A stretch of DNA of 64,000 nucleotides, taken from assembly GCA_028277985.1 (NCBI GenBank), contig JANQFG010000023.1, positions 1 through 64,000 on the forward strand, read 5' to 3'. Positions 43,923 to 52,514 of the stretch are shown piece by piece. This DNA comes from a bacterium. GTDB lineage: Bacteria; Desulfobacterota; DSWW01. The notes under the pieces are model-generated. The model was not told the origin of the DNA and searched no databases. It was given only the letters and a program-made list of their open reading frames with translations. Positions within the stretch are counted from its first letter, which is position 1, and the number at the start of each line of letters is the position of its first letter. The position numbers and the translations under genes were made by a program.

Positions 43923-45325
43923 CAGGTCCCCAACCATGGAGAAAGCCCTTTTCGAAGACGAAGTTTTTGTCTCTCGAAACGCGCTGCATAGATGCCCGGA
44001 TGCCGTACGGCCCTTCCCGCAACGCGAATCCTGTACTCGTTGTCCCCTGACACATCACCTGCCACCCAAAGGATCTCGTGATCCATCAAGAGCGCCATCA
44101 GAAAACCGATGACGAGCAGGGTGCAGCCGATCCATACAAGAGGGGTCCCCGGATCTTTGACCACCTGCAGCCCGGTGTAGGACAACAGCCGAAAATCCTT
44201 CATGACGATCTCGTGGGCCCGGTCCGTCTTCTGGCCCATGTCCGGAAGGTCCCGGAAAACCCAGAAAGGCTCACCAAAGCCCTTTTCATTGAAGACTACG
44301 AGGCGCGCCGCAGGACCGAGACTTCGCTTGGAGAAGGATGTGATCCTAGCCATCTCTTCCGGGATTCGAAGGTTTTCCTGAAACGCCACCACCATGGCCC
44401 GGTCCCCCTGGTCCCCCGGGAGCGGGAATGGGGTATTGAGCTTCGCGGTCACCATCGACTCGCTTCCCCCTTCCCGGTCACGGAGCCCCAGCGTCAATTC
44501 GGGAAGTGAGCCGTAAGAAGACTGGTAGAAGGTGATCCCCTTGTAGGAGAGGGGGTGATTGACCCGAATGCTCCCGTTCGTGCCCTTCTCGCCCTGTCCG
44601 TCGGAAAGCGTGACTTCACTCCGGTACTCCTTGGGCGTGCCGTCCGGGTACTGCTCGAACACGAACCGGTCGCAGCGAATCTCAAAATCCAGGGGGACAC
44701 GTCCCTCCCCGCCGCGAAGCCAGACCTCGGAAGACGCCTCCCCTTCCGAGAGTTGCATGGCCCCCTTGAACCCCGCTGCGGCTCCCCACAGGGCACCGGC
44801 CAGAATAAGAAGGATACTCACGTGGGCCAGATACGGCCCCAGACGAGCGTACCGGTTCCTCTCCACCAGAAGAATCTGGCCGCTGGACTCCACTGCCCTC
44901 CTTTGCGGCCTTCCTCCCAGGGCCTTGGCCACGATCCCCTCGAGCCGGTCCTCCATCTCCTCGGCGCCGGCGGAGCAGACAAAGGTCTCCCTGCACTTCC
45001 AGTTCTCGAACCCGGCGTCCGTGGGGGGAGCAGGCCCCCTTCTCAGCGAGCGCCATGTGCCTGGAAACCGTTTTGTAGTGCAGGCCACCAGGTTGGCGGC
45101 GAGCAGACAGAGGAGAAGAATGAAACCGGTGGAATGATACAGATCGCTCAACCCGAGGGCCGTAACGAGCCTCGCACCCCCCTGGCCGTAGAGTTGCAGA
45201 TATTGTTCAGCGGCCCCGTTCTGGGGAATCACCGTCCCCACGACCGAGACGATGGCGAGGAGTATGCAGAGGAATATTGTTAAACGAACACTCGAGAGCC
45301 TGTCGTATAATGCATTGATGTTCAT
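43922..45325 (-). CDS. resB: System II cytochrome c biogenesis protein ResB/Ccs1
   Basis: The 467-aa protein has transmembrane segments near residues 14-32, 66-86, 166-185 and 395-415, with a large periplasmic domain between the third and fourth. It starts MNINALYDRLSSVRLTIFLC and has the family motif NHPLSYKGITFYQSSYG (about 260-276). It works with CcsA as the cytochrome c synthetase. The two genes are fused by a one-base overlap, an operon order found in many delta- and epsilonproteobacteria. Confidence 0.92.
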   Translation of the reverse strand: MNINALYDRLSSVRLTIFLCILLAIVSVVGTVIPQNGAAEQYLQLYGQGGARLVTALGLSDLYHSTGFILLLCLLAANLVACTTKRFPGTWRSLRRGPAPPTDAGFENWKCRETFVCSAGAEEMEDRLEGIVAKALGGRPQRRAVESSGQILLVERNRYARLGPYLAHVSILLILAGALWGAAAGFKGAMQLSEGEASSEVWLRGGEGRVPLDFEIRCDRFVFEQYPDGTPKEYRSEVTLSDGQGEKGTNGSIRVNHPLSYKGITFYQSSYGSLPELTLGLRDREGGSESMVTAKLNTPFPLPGDQGDRAMVVAFQENLRIPEEMARITSFSKRSLGPAARLVVFNEKGFGEPFWVFRDLPDMGQKTDRAHEIVMKDFRLLSYTGLQVVKDPGTPLVWIGCTLLVIGFLMALLMDHEILWVAGDVSGDNEYRIRVAGRAVRHPGIYAARFERQKLRLRKGLSPWLGT

Positions 45326-45432
45326 TGGTTCTCTCAGAAAGCATCCAGCCGGGAGCCTCGCGAAGCCTATCCATGCCGATCAGAAACGGCCCGGTATGCT
45401 CATCATATCTTCTATTGTCTGGGAAAGGGTTG

Positions 45433-45460
45433 TTGACAAATCACTTAACATATTATATCA
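45433..45460 (+). promoter_or_regulatory. probable promoter for speD-speE
   Basis: TTGACA (45433-45438) and TATATC (45455-45460) are separated by 16 bp in an AT-rich part of the divergent gap 45326-45699. It points to speD about 240 bp downstream. The rest of this 374-base gap shows no gene. The long leader could be regulatory, but no known riboswitch was recognised. Confidence 0.5.
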
Positions 45461-45699
45461 GAGATAGTTTAAATTCAATGAGGCTGCGTTCCATCTCTCC
45501 ATGCATCGATCGGCCTCGAGTGGCGTGTTTCCCGCCATCAGCACCATCATACAAACTGTGGCAGCTGGCTTGTCAACGAGAACCAGAACATCGTCAGACC
45601 AGCACAGGAAGGGGTGAGATAGAAGGCTTCTAGAAGAAGTACCTATCCAGAAGACCCCACCATCGGTAAGGATAAGGCAGACCGAGGGGAGGGAAAAAG

Positions 45700-46104
45700 A
45701 TGAAGTCCTTAGGGCAACAATTGATTGTGGAACTGTACGGATGCGATAGAACCCTTTTGGACGACCCCAGCTGTTTGGAACGGATCCTTACCGAGGCGAT
45801 CAGCCGGTCGGGCGGCACCGTCATAAAACCCTGCTTCCACCATTTCTCCCCCCATGGCGTCACCGGCGTCGTGGTGATTGCGGAATCCCATGTAGCGGTT
45901 CATACGTGGCCGGAGTTCGGCTACTGTGCACTGGACGTTTTCACCTGCGGAACCCAGGTGCAAACAGACCAGATCTTCGAGTTCGTCCGGTCGGAGCTCC
46001 AGGCGCAGGAGACCTCGGTCATGGAGGTAAAACGCGGCACCCTGGTTCTGCCCCCCCACGAAGAACTCCGGCACAAGCCGATGGAGGCCATTCCGTCGGT
46101 CTGA
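45700..46104 (+). CDS. speD: S-adenosylmethionine decarboxylase proenzyme
   Basis: The 134-aa protein is the short bacterial-type AdoMetDC, which makes the aminopropyl donor for polyamines. Self-cleavage between Glu62 and Ser63 in AESHVAVHTWPE would create the pyruvoyl group. The processing and catalytic residues His68 and Cys83 (FTCG) fall at the same numbers as in the Thermotoga enzyme. Length and motif spacing are normal. The spermidine-synthase-like gene follows 85 bp downstream, so the two form a polyamine operon. Confidence 0.95.
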   Translation: MKSLGQQLIVELYGCDRTLLDDPSCLERILTEAISRSGGTVIKPCFHHFSPHGVTGVVVIAESHVAVHTWPEFGYCALDVFTCGTQVQTDQIFEFVRSELQAQETSVMEVKRGTLVLPPHEELRHKPMEAIPSV

Positions 46105-46189
46105 AGAACAGGATTCCGGGGCATCCCATCGATTCGGGTTCCTTTCCGCCTAGAACCGAAACCTTTTCAGGGAACTTGCGAGTAGACGA

Positions 46190-47086
46190 ATGGAATCGCA
46201 GTGGTACGAGGAGAAGACTAGAAACGTCGTCCTGTCGCACAGGGTGACGCGACACGTCCTGTCGACGCACTCGAAGTTTCAGCAGATCGACATCGTCGAC
46301 AGCCAAGAATACGGCCGGATGCTCTTTCTGGACAACATGACGCAGTCCGCCGAGGTGGACGAGTTCATCTACCACGAGATGCTCGTTCATCCCGCTCTGT
46401 TCAGCCATGGCCCCGTGCGCAATGTATGCGTCATAGGGGGCTCGGAAGGCGCCACACTGAGGGAAGTCCTCAAACATCAACCGGAGCGCGTCGTCATGAT
46501 CGATATCGACGAAGAGCTGGTCGAGCTCTGCAAGGAGCACCTCGCCTCCTGGTCGCAGGGCGCGTACGAGGACCCCCGGGTCGATCTGAAGTTCATGGAC
46601 GGCAGAAAGTATCTGGAGGAGACCGAGGAAACCTTTGACGCCATCCTCGTCGACATCTCCGATCCCCTGGAAGGAAGACCCTCTACACCGCTCTTCACGA
46701 AAGAGTTCTACGAGACCGTCAGCAGAAGGCTCTCCCCGCAGGGCTGCGTGGTCGTTCAGAGCGAGACCCTCAACCCGGTTCGCATCGAACCCCACGCGAG
46801 AATCTACAACACCATGAAGCCCCTCTTCCCCTTTGTGAACCCCTACAGCTACATGAGCCACTCCTTCCACGAGATTTACAGCTTCATTCTCGCGTCCAAG
46901 GCCCACGACCCGGAGGCGGTCGATGTCGCATCTCGGATGGAGGGAGGGGAATTCGGATTGAGGTACTACTCGGAAGAACTGCACAGAGGGGTGTTCCGGC
47001 TGCCTCGCTACATCCGGGATGCCTACGAGAGATTCCCGCAGCCGATTACCGACGAGGATGTGGTCTACTACCCGGACAAGGACTAG
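46190..47086 (+). CDS. speE: spermidine synthase-family aminopropyltransferase
   Basis: The 298-aa protein transfers an aminopropyl group from decarboxylated SAM to a polyamine. The SAM-site motif reads IGGSEGATLREVLKH (residues about 82-96), then VMIDIDEELVELC and ILVDISDPLEG (about 155-165). The usual spermidine synthase motif is GGGDGG. GG(G/S)EGAT is typical of the ACL5 (thermospermine) and Thermus agmatine-type enzymes, so the acceptor or product may differ from putrescine/spermidine. The stop overlaps the convergent gene at 47083 by four bases. Confidence 0.88.
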   Translation: MESQWYEEKTRNVVLSHRVTRHVLSTHSKFQQIDIVDSQEYGRMLFLDNMTQSAEVDEFIYHEMLVHPALFSHGPVRNVCVIGGSEGATLREVLKHQPERVVMIDIDEELVELCKEHLASWSQGAYEDPRVDLKFMDGRKYLEETEETFDAILVDISDPLEGRPSTPLFTKEFYETVSRRLSPQGCVVVQSETLNPVRIEPHARIYNTMKPLFPFVNPYSYMSHSFHEIYSFILASKAHDPEAVDVASRMEGGEFGLRYYSEELHRGVFRLPRYIRDAYERFPQPITDEDVVYYPDKD

Positions 47087-47559
47087 TCTTTTAGCTTATT
47101 GCCGAACAGGTCATCCAGGGGGCTCTTGCGCTCCTCTTTTCCGCCCTTCTTCAGCTTCTGTTCGATCTCGGCGAACTGATCCTCTTTGTCCTTTCGGGCT
47201 GCGTCACCCGTGAATCGCTCCTCAACTTCCTTCAGCTTGCTCTCCCGATCTTCCTTCCACTGCTTGACGTCCTCGCCGATATCGGGCGTATCCGGGGCCT
47301 CCCGGAGTGCTTCGGCCTCTAGAGGGTCCTTGAGACAGATACGGTCATCAAATGCGCCGCGGATGCGCTCCAGGGCACCGATCTTCTCGAGCCGGTTGCA
47401 GAGATGGTGGGCGGTCTCCGGCGAGAAACGGGTGAATTCTGCGAGTTCTTTCAAGGAGGGAAGCCTGTCTTCCAGATGCTCGAAGAGTCTGACCCCGGCC
47501 AGGATGATCTGGGCCTCCTCATAGAGTGTATACGAAGCCTTCATCTCCCCGTCCCCCAT
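47083..47559 (-). CDS. small helix-turn-helix-like protein with charged tail
   Basis: The 158-aa protein has an N-terminal winged-helix-like region (LPSLKELAEFTRFSPETAHHL, residues about 33-53) and a C-terminal Lys/Glu-rich coiled-coil-like tail. The start is ATG 47559, or ATG 47544, which has GGGGG nearby. It is last in the operon of the Hmc-like redox complex, 27 bp after the cytochrome gene. It could be a local regulator or a cytoplasmic accessory protein. No DNA target was identified. Confidence 0.6.
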   Translation of the reverse strand: MGDGEMKASYTLYEEAQIILAGVRLFEHLEDRLPSLKELAEFTRFSPETAHHLCNRLEKIGALERIRGAFDDRICLKDPLEAEALREAPDTPDIGEDVKQWKEDRESKLKEVEERFTGDAARKDKEDQFAEIEQKLKKGGKEERKSPLDDLFGNKLKD

Positions 47560-47586
47560 TGTGACCGAAGAGAATCGTCCGGTTTC

Positions 47587-48033
47587 CTACTCGCGGATTT
47601 CGTGGCACTCCGTGCAGCCCATGGGGCCGCCCATTTCCGCGTGGCACTCTATGCACTGGCGGTGATAGGCCGCCTTCAGGTTGATCATGTTCATCTTTTC
47701 CGCATCGAACAGAGCCTTGCTGTGGCAGGCGCCGCACTTCTGGTAAACGCCCGGGGCGTCGTGGTGGTGACACGAGGTGCAGCCATCGTCCACCATGTCC
47801 ACATGATCCGCATGCGTGAACGGGACCTCCTCATACACCTCCACGAGCTGGTCCAGCACGACCTCTTCGGGAGATTCCGCCGAGTCGTCGGACCCCTCCT
47901 GTGCGGACTCCTCCGGACATGGGCACGGGCACACGCATTTCCCCTCTCCTTCGGTCGGCTCGGCATGTCCGGGCACCAGGGACAATACAAAGAAGAAGCA
48001 GATCAACAACGGGATTCCTGTTATGCGGCTCAT
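47587..48033 (-). CDS. periplasmic tetraheme cytochrome c (class III-like)
   Basis: The 148-aa protein has a signal peptide (MSRITGIPLLICFFFVLSLV, cleavage near HAE) and four CxxCH heme sites (CTSCH, CGACH, CIECH, CTECH, residues about 86-145). His ligands upstream include FTHADH. The N-terminus of the mature protein has an odd CVCPCPCP run before an acidic linker. AGGAG precedes the ATG. It follows the NrfD-type membrane subunit and likely exchanges electrons with it in the periplasm, as TmcA or NhcA do in related complexes. Confidence 0.85.
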   Translation of the reverse strand: MSRITGIPLLICFFFVLSLVPGHAEPTEGEGKCVCPCPCPEESAQEGSDDSAESPEEVVLDQLVEVYEEVPFTHADHVDMVDDGCTSCHHHDAPGVYQKCGACHSKALFDAEKMNMINLKAAYHRQCIECHAEMGGPMGCTECHEIRE

Positions 48034-48123
48034 CCTGTGGGCTCCTGATTGGTTGCTGCTCGTTTGTCTCGTTTCTTTCTTGCTCGTTTCTTCCGCTACC
48101 GCGGCGTCTACCGCCTCCTGCCT

Positions 48124-49377
48124 TTACGCCGTGTGAGCTTCCTCCCCCTCCGGGGCCGGCAACACGGGAAGGATCGAGACGATCACCCGGTAGCAGAGGA
48201 TCAAGGCGGAAATCATCGCCACCGTGATTGCGACCTCACCGACAGAGGGAATATACGGGCCCTCCGCGTACGGAGGCTTGTAGGCGACCACGAACACGTT
48301 GATCCGGTTGAGGAGTACCCCGAGGATCACGTACAGGGCCGCGCAGATGAACAGACCCGTCGGCGATCTGCGGACCCGCTCCGAGAGCAGGAGGAAGAAG
48401 GGCAACAGGACACCGAACCCGAATTCCAGTATGAACATCATGCTCTGGAAGCTGCCGTCAAAGATATACACATAGGCGCCCCGGATGACGAGATCCGAAA
48501 TCTTTGCAACGATGTACGCCCCGACAAAGAAGGGAATCAACTTCGCCAAGGGGGTCAGGATCTCCATCTCCGGTTTCCGGCCAAAGGCCTTGGAGGCCCA
48601 CATGGACTCGAAAATCACCATGGGATATCCCACAGCGATGGCCGACATGAGAAACAGAAGCGTCATGATCGGCGTGTACCACAGAGGGTGCACCTTGTAG
48701 GGGGCGATGGCCATTAGGGCGCCCAGGGAGGATTGGTGCATGCAGGAGAGCACCACGCCGGCGATGACCAGCAGAAACATGATCTTGCCGAAGAATCTGT
48801 CGGCCAGCTCGATGATCTGCTGCACCCAGCCCTTCTTGAGGAGTGATTCGATCGGCCCTCGTAGACGGTCGAGGGGGGAGGGCAGGTTGAGTTTGCCCTT
48901 GAGCCCTTCGATCGCAATGGGAACGAACTCGAGATAGAGCACGGTCAGGTAGCACATCACGCACATGGCCACTTCGAACAGGGCCGAGTTCCCCTGCCAC
49001 ATGCTCGGAAGGATCGGATGCCAGATGTTGTAATACTTGCCCAGATCCACCATGAGGCTCATACCGACGAATGTGTAGCCGAGCATCGCCGTGAGCAGGG
49101 CGGGACGGACGATCGCGTGGTAGTGCTCCCTGTGAAAGATATGGGCCAGGGCCGATGTGGTGAATCCGCCCGCGGCCAGAGCGACTCCGGAAGCGACATC
49201 GACGCCGATCCAGATGCCCCAGGGATACTGGTCATTCAGGTTCGTCATGGAGCCGAGACCATAGATATACCGGTATACGGCAAACCCGAACCCGATGCCC
49301 ATCAGTCCCAGGAGCAGGAATACGCCGGGCGTGAACAATGGTTTCTCAAGGGGTAAGGCTTCCTCTGCGTGGCTCAT
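48124..49377 (-). CDS. NrfD/HmcC-like integral membrane subunit
   Basis: The 417-aa protein starts MSHAEEALPL and has about ten hydrophobic segments of the NrfD/PsrC family, with the conserved loop YPWGIWIGVDVASGVALAAG (residues about 50-69). Quinone-interacting NrfD subunits partner with periplasmic Fe-S and cytochrome subunits. GAGGAAG lies before the ATG at 49377. Gene order with the Fe-S subunit upstream and tetraheme cytochrome downstream matches Hmc/Nhc/Tmc-type transmembrane complexes of sulfate reducers. Confidence 0.9.
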   Translation of the reverse strand: MSHAEEALPLEKPLFTPGVFLLLGLMGIGFGFAVYRYIYGLGSMTNLNDQYPWGIWIGVDVASGVALAAGGFTTSALAHIFHREHYHAIVRPALLTAMLGYTFVGMSLMVDLGKYYNIWHPILPSMWQGNSALFEVAMCVMCYLTVLYLEFVPIAIEGLKGKLNLPSPLDRLRGPIESLLKKGWVQQIIELADRFFGKIMFLLVIAGVVLSCMHQSSLGALMAIAPYKVHPLWYTPIMTLLFLMSAIAVGYPMVIFESMWASKAFGRKPEMEILTPLAKLIPFFVGAYIVAKISDLVIRGAYVYIFDGSFQSMMFILEFGFGVLLPFFLLLSERVRRSPTGLFICAALYVILGVLLNRINVFVVAYKPPYAEGPYIPSVGEVAITVAMISALILCYRVIVSILPVLPAPEGEEAHTA

Positions 49378-49442
49378 GATTTTCTTCCTCAAATTCGAAC
49401 AGGTCCCAGGGTTGACTGGATTCCCTTACTCTTCGTAGACCC

Positions 49443-50330
49443 CTACTCTTGTTTGTCCCGGTAGATCCACATCATGGCACCCAGAAAGCTGTAGAGCGCG
49501 ATGGGCGGGATGAAATGCTTGAAGATGGCGTGCTGTACCGTCTCGTTGAGCTGGATCACGGGCTTGTGGCCCAGTGCGGGAAGGCCAAGATCCGTAACGG
49601 GCACGCTGGATAGGTAGAGCCAGGCCGTCCCCCCGACCTCATGCTCTCCGTAGATTTGGGGAACATACTTGTTCGGCTCCTTTGCAATCCGCTCCCGGGC
49701 GGCGACGAGAAGCTCTTCGCGCCTGCCGAAGGTCATCACCTCGTAGGGGCAGATGTGGGCGCAGGCCGGAGTCTTCTTCTCCTTGCTCACGCGCTCGAAG
49801 CAGAACGTGCACTTCTGTACCAACGGCGTGAAGGCGTTGAAGTACTCGTAGGCAGGGACCTGAAAGGGGCAGGCTACCATGCAGTACCTGCATCCCATGC
49901 ACTTCCAGCCGTCGTACTGGATCGAGCCGGTCTTCACCTTCTCGAAAGCCCCCACGAGGCAAGCAGACACGCAGGCCGGGTGGTCGCAGTGCATGCACTG
50001 CACCTTCGCGTAGACCGGCTGCCCCTCGCCTTCCGGCCCTGCAAAACGGTTCACCACCGTGTAAGAGGTCGCATCCGGCCTCCTGAGCGCCTCGAAGACC
50101 GACATGTCACTGAACTCCGCGAGTGGGGCCGAAGGGAGCTCATTCTCCTTCTTACAGGCCCACTCACAGTGCCGGCATCCGACACATCGTGTCGTGTCCA
50201 CCAGCATGCCCCAACGGTCGGGATTGAGCTGTACGCTCGACGAGGACCAGGCCGGGGCCGAAGGGCTGACGAGTGCGGCTCCTCCCCCGGCAAAGGCCAG
50301 CTTGAAGAGGTCTCTCCTGTTGATTCCCAT
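49443..50330 (-). CDS. HmcB-like periplasmic 4x[4Fe-4S] subunit
   Basis: The 295-aa protein starts MGINRRDLFKLAFAGG, a twin-arginine signal. Four Cys sets follow: CVGCRHCEWACKK (residues about 52-64), CMHCDHPACVSAC (about 113-125), CMGCRYCMVACP and CTFCFERVSK...CAHICP. A C-terminal transmembrane helix (FIPPIALYSFLGAMMWIYR) anchors it. This matches HmcB and related electron-relay subunits. AGGAG lies before ATG 50330. It connects the cytochrome to the NrfD subunit, whose gene starts 65 bp downstream. Confidence 0.9.
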   Translation of the reverse strand: MGINRRDLFKLAFAGGGAALVSPSAPAWSSSSVQLNPDRWGMLVDTTRCVGCRHCEWACKKENELPSAPLAEFSDMSVFEALRRPDATSYTVVNRFAGPEGEGQPVYAKVQCMHCDHPACVSACLVGAFEKVKTGSIQYDGWKCMGCRYCMVACPFQVPAYEYFNAFTPLVQKCTFCFERVSKEKKTPACAHICPYEVMTFGRREELLVAARERIAKEPNKYVPQIYGEHEVGGTAWLYLSSVPVTDLGLPALGHKPVIQLNETVQHAIFKHFIPPIALYSFLGAMMWIYRDKQE

Positions 50331-50690
50331 GGACGATCTCCTGTTGGAGTCTGTCGAGCAACGACCATTCGGCCACTGTTCGCCAGCTTCCAAATCGGGT
50401 GTTTTCTGGGTTTCGGTTGGATGGGACGGAAACCGGGTGGATAATCCCTAGGCTTTCCGTAAGACTTCAACTATAGCACACACTTGCACCGGTTTCAAAG
50501 GGTGCCCTTGGAGTGGCGAGTGGTCTGTGGCGGGTGGCCCTCTCCACCAGAAGACCAGGTCCTGAGCCCGTGCACGGTTCAGCGGCGAGTGGCAAGTGGC
50601 CGGCAGAGCAGCTTGCTCCCAATGCCCCGTTTCGAGGACGAGGAGGACGACGAGGACGAGTACAATTACTCCGTAGTCGTCCTCGCGAAC
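50331..50690. repeat. intergenic spacer with degenerate GTGGC(G/A)AGTGGC repeats
   Basis: The gap holds no gene. GAGTGGCGAGTGG (from 50511), a related stretch to about 50538, and GCGGCGAGTGGCAAGTGGCC (50583-50602) are imperfect repeats of a 7-mer close to AGTGGCG. A GAC/GAG trinucleotide-rich run lies at about 50635-50660. Matching repeats in the opposite orientation occur at 52515-52616. Confidence 0.6.
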
Positions 50691-51689
50691 TCAATCGGTG
50701 TCGCCCAGAGCCATGCGGCATAGGTCGGACACGGCGTGCCGCGGCATTTCATAAGAATCGCAGATCCTGCGCAAGGTCTGGTTGCACATCGGACAGAGGA
50801 AAGAAAGGGCCTGGGCGCCATGGTCGCGGGCATCGTCCAGGTTCATGCGACCGATCTTCATGGATTGCTCTTTGTCCCCTCTCGAAAGGAGGGGGCCCCC
50901 GCAGCAGAGAGAATGCCTCCGGTCGTAGGCTCGCCCCACGCGGACGACCCCGATTCGGTCGTAGATCTCATCCAGAAGCGGGTCCTTCTCACGGCTGTAC
51001 CGGGACGCACAGGGCGCCTGATGAGCCACCTTGAGGCCGAGTTTCGTGATCTCCTTCTCGTGTGCCTTGACATAGTCGAGCAGGTACTCATAGAGGTGCA
51101 CAGGACGGAAGGGGACGTGGATCCCATAGCCCGGGGCCTTACCCATCAGCATGGCGTAGCAGTCCTCGTGAAAGCAGATGATCTCTTCCGCCCCGGTGGC
51201 CGTCAGATTGTCCACGAACCGCTGCGCCCCTTCTCGTATGGGCCGCTCCTGACCGATGTGAAGGTAGCCGATGTTGCAGAAGTAGTCCCCACCCTTGATG
51301 ACCGTCAGGCCCTCGAAGATCCGTCCCTGGAAGATGTCAGCGCTCAGGGGCTCCATCATACAGAGGGAGATGGCTTGCCTGTCCGGCTCGCCTTTCACAA
51401 CCGAGGATGGCGCGGACGCCGCCATCTCGAACATGGCAGGCGCCTTCGGCAGGATGGGCAGACATCCCGTCTCATCCTGTCTCTTCAGAATCAGATCCCA
51501 GGGGTTGGCGCCCTTTTCGCAATACTCGTTGCACCCGCAACAGGTGACACAAGCGTTGAGGATCTCGGATTCGCCCGTGTCGATCAGGCTCGAGATCTCC
51601 TGAACCGCCTTGTCGCGGTCCCAGTCCACATAGAGGCACTCCACCAGGCAATCCCCACAGCGATCACAGTTTTCCGGCTTCCACGTCAT
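50691..51689 (-). CDS. HdrD/TmcB/HmcF-like CCG-domain Fe-S protein
   Basis: The 332-aa protein starts MTWKPENCDRC after GGAGAAGG. It has two N-terminal Fe-S sets (CDRCGDCLVEC and CVTCCGCNEYC, residues about 8-60), then CCG-type motifs (HEDCYAML, HQAPCASR, CCGGPLLSRG and CPMCNQTL). Such cytoplasmic HdrD-like subunits accept electrons in TmcB and HmcF. It precedes the Fe-S, NrfD and cytochrome genes on the same strand, but a 360-bp repeat-containing gap separates it from them. I infer it is the cytoplasmic module of the complex. Confidence 0.85.
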   Translation of the reverse strand: MTWKPENCDRCGDCLVECLYVDWDRDKAVQEISSLIDTGESEILNACVTCCGCNEYCEKGANPWDLILKRQDETGCLPILPKAPAMFEMAASAPSSVVKGEPDRQAISLCMMEPLSADIFQGRIFEGLTVIKGGDYFCNIGYLHIGQERPIREGAQRFVDNLTATGAEEIICFHEDCYAMLMGKAPGYGIHVPFRPVHLYEYLLDYVKAHEKEITKLGLKVAHQAPCASRYSREKDPLLDEIYDRIGVVRVGRAYDRRHSLCCGGPLLSRGDKEQSMKIGRMNLDDARDHGAQALSFLCPMCNQTLRRICDSYEMPRHAVSDLCRMALGDTD

Positions 51690-51830
51690 GCCTTCTCCTT
51701 CGTTTGCATGCATTCGAACGGGTACAAGGGTTGTCTGCCCGTGCTCTTAATGGTACACCTTATTCTTCCGACTCGAGTGTCGGGAGACTCGCCGACGATA
51801 CGATCTTCGAGAGGAGGTTGCAAGACCGAG

Positions 51831-52457
51831 ATGCTCCGCGCCGATCTGTACGAGAAAGAGATCTCCCTGGACACCTATCTCACCTCAGGAGACTGCCGGG
51901 CCTGCGGTTTTCAGGACCGGGACGAGTTTCTGCGCAAGCTGCGCGACGGGAAGCTATGTCCTCAGTCCTGCCGACTTTCAGAGGCCAGGTTTCGCGCCCT
52001 TCTGTGGGCGGCCCGCCCGGAAGAACTCCTGCCACCCACCGAAGTGCTTCAAATGCCCAGCCCGGGGCCGGCCGGACTCTATCCGATGAACGGTCCGGGC
52101 CCGGAATCCGCCGTGCTGGTCTCCGGGAACTCTGAGCTCAGCATCGCAGTGCTCTCGGCCGTCCTCTCCACAACGATCAGCCCCTTCTGGTACCTCGTCG
52201 CGGACACGGACGGACATACGGTGGACATGGCACTGGTATACGAGGTCATGAGCGTGGAGCGAATCACAAGGGCCTTCGAGCAGGAGGGGCTGCACGACAA
52301 GGCCCCCGCCTCGACGCTATACCTGCCCGGCCTGGCCGCCCCCCTCTGCGATGAGATCGCAGAGCGAACCCGGCATGTTGTCGTGCCCGGACCCGTATGC
52401 GCAGCCGAGTTGCCCCTTTTCTTCGGAGAGAAGGAGTGGAAGATCTCCTCCGAATGA
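51831..52457 (+). CDS. miniature corrinoid/iron-sulfur protein-like protein
   Basis: The 208-aa protein has an N-terminal Fe-S motif (CRACGF...C...C, residues about 22-50) like that of the CFeSP large subunit (AcsC/CdhE). It then runs straight into a segment that resembles the C-terminal corrinoid-binding domain: AVLVSGNSELSIAVLSAVL, FWYLVADTDGHTVDMA, LYLPGLAAP, VVPGPVCAAELPLFF. The TIM-barrel methyl-H4folate domain in between is missing, as is the HgcA motif. GAGGAGG lies upstream of the ATG at 51831. It stands divergently from the HdrD-like gene and may be a corrinoid binding or activation factor. The assignment is by pattern and not certain. Confidence 0.6.
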   Translation: MLRADLYEKEISLDTYLTSGDCRACGFQDRDEFLRKLRDGKLCPQSCRLSEARFRALLWAARPEELLPPTEVLQMPSPGPAGLYPMNGPGPESAVLVSGNSELSIAVLSAVLSTTISPFWYLVADTDGHTVDMALVYEVMSVERITRAFEQEGLHDKAPASTLYLPGLAAPLCDEIAERTRHVVVPGPVCAAELPLFFGEKEWKISSE

Positions 52458-52514
52458 GCCTGAAGCCTATGCCGTTCCGATTTCGTCTTATTAGGTTCCG
52501 TCTCTCTCCCCTCT

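Noticed and set aside
50736..51830. Long N-terminal extension of the mini-CFeSP-like protein
   Set aside because: It is antisense to the HdrD-like gene. The ATG at 51831 has GAGGAGG, and the Fe-S motif follows it.
51831..52457. Mercury-methylation protein HgcA
   Set aside because: The HgcA cap-helix motif and its C-terminal membrane segments are absent, and no HgcB-like ferredoxin adjoins it.
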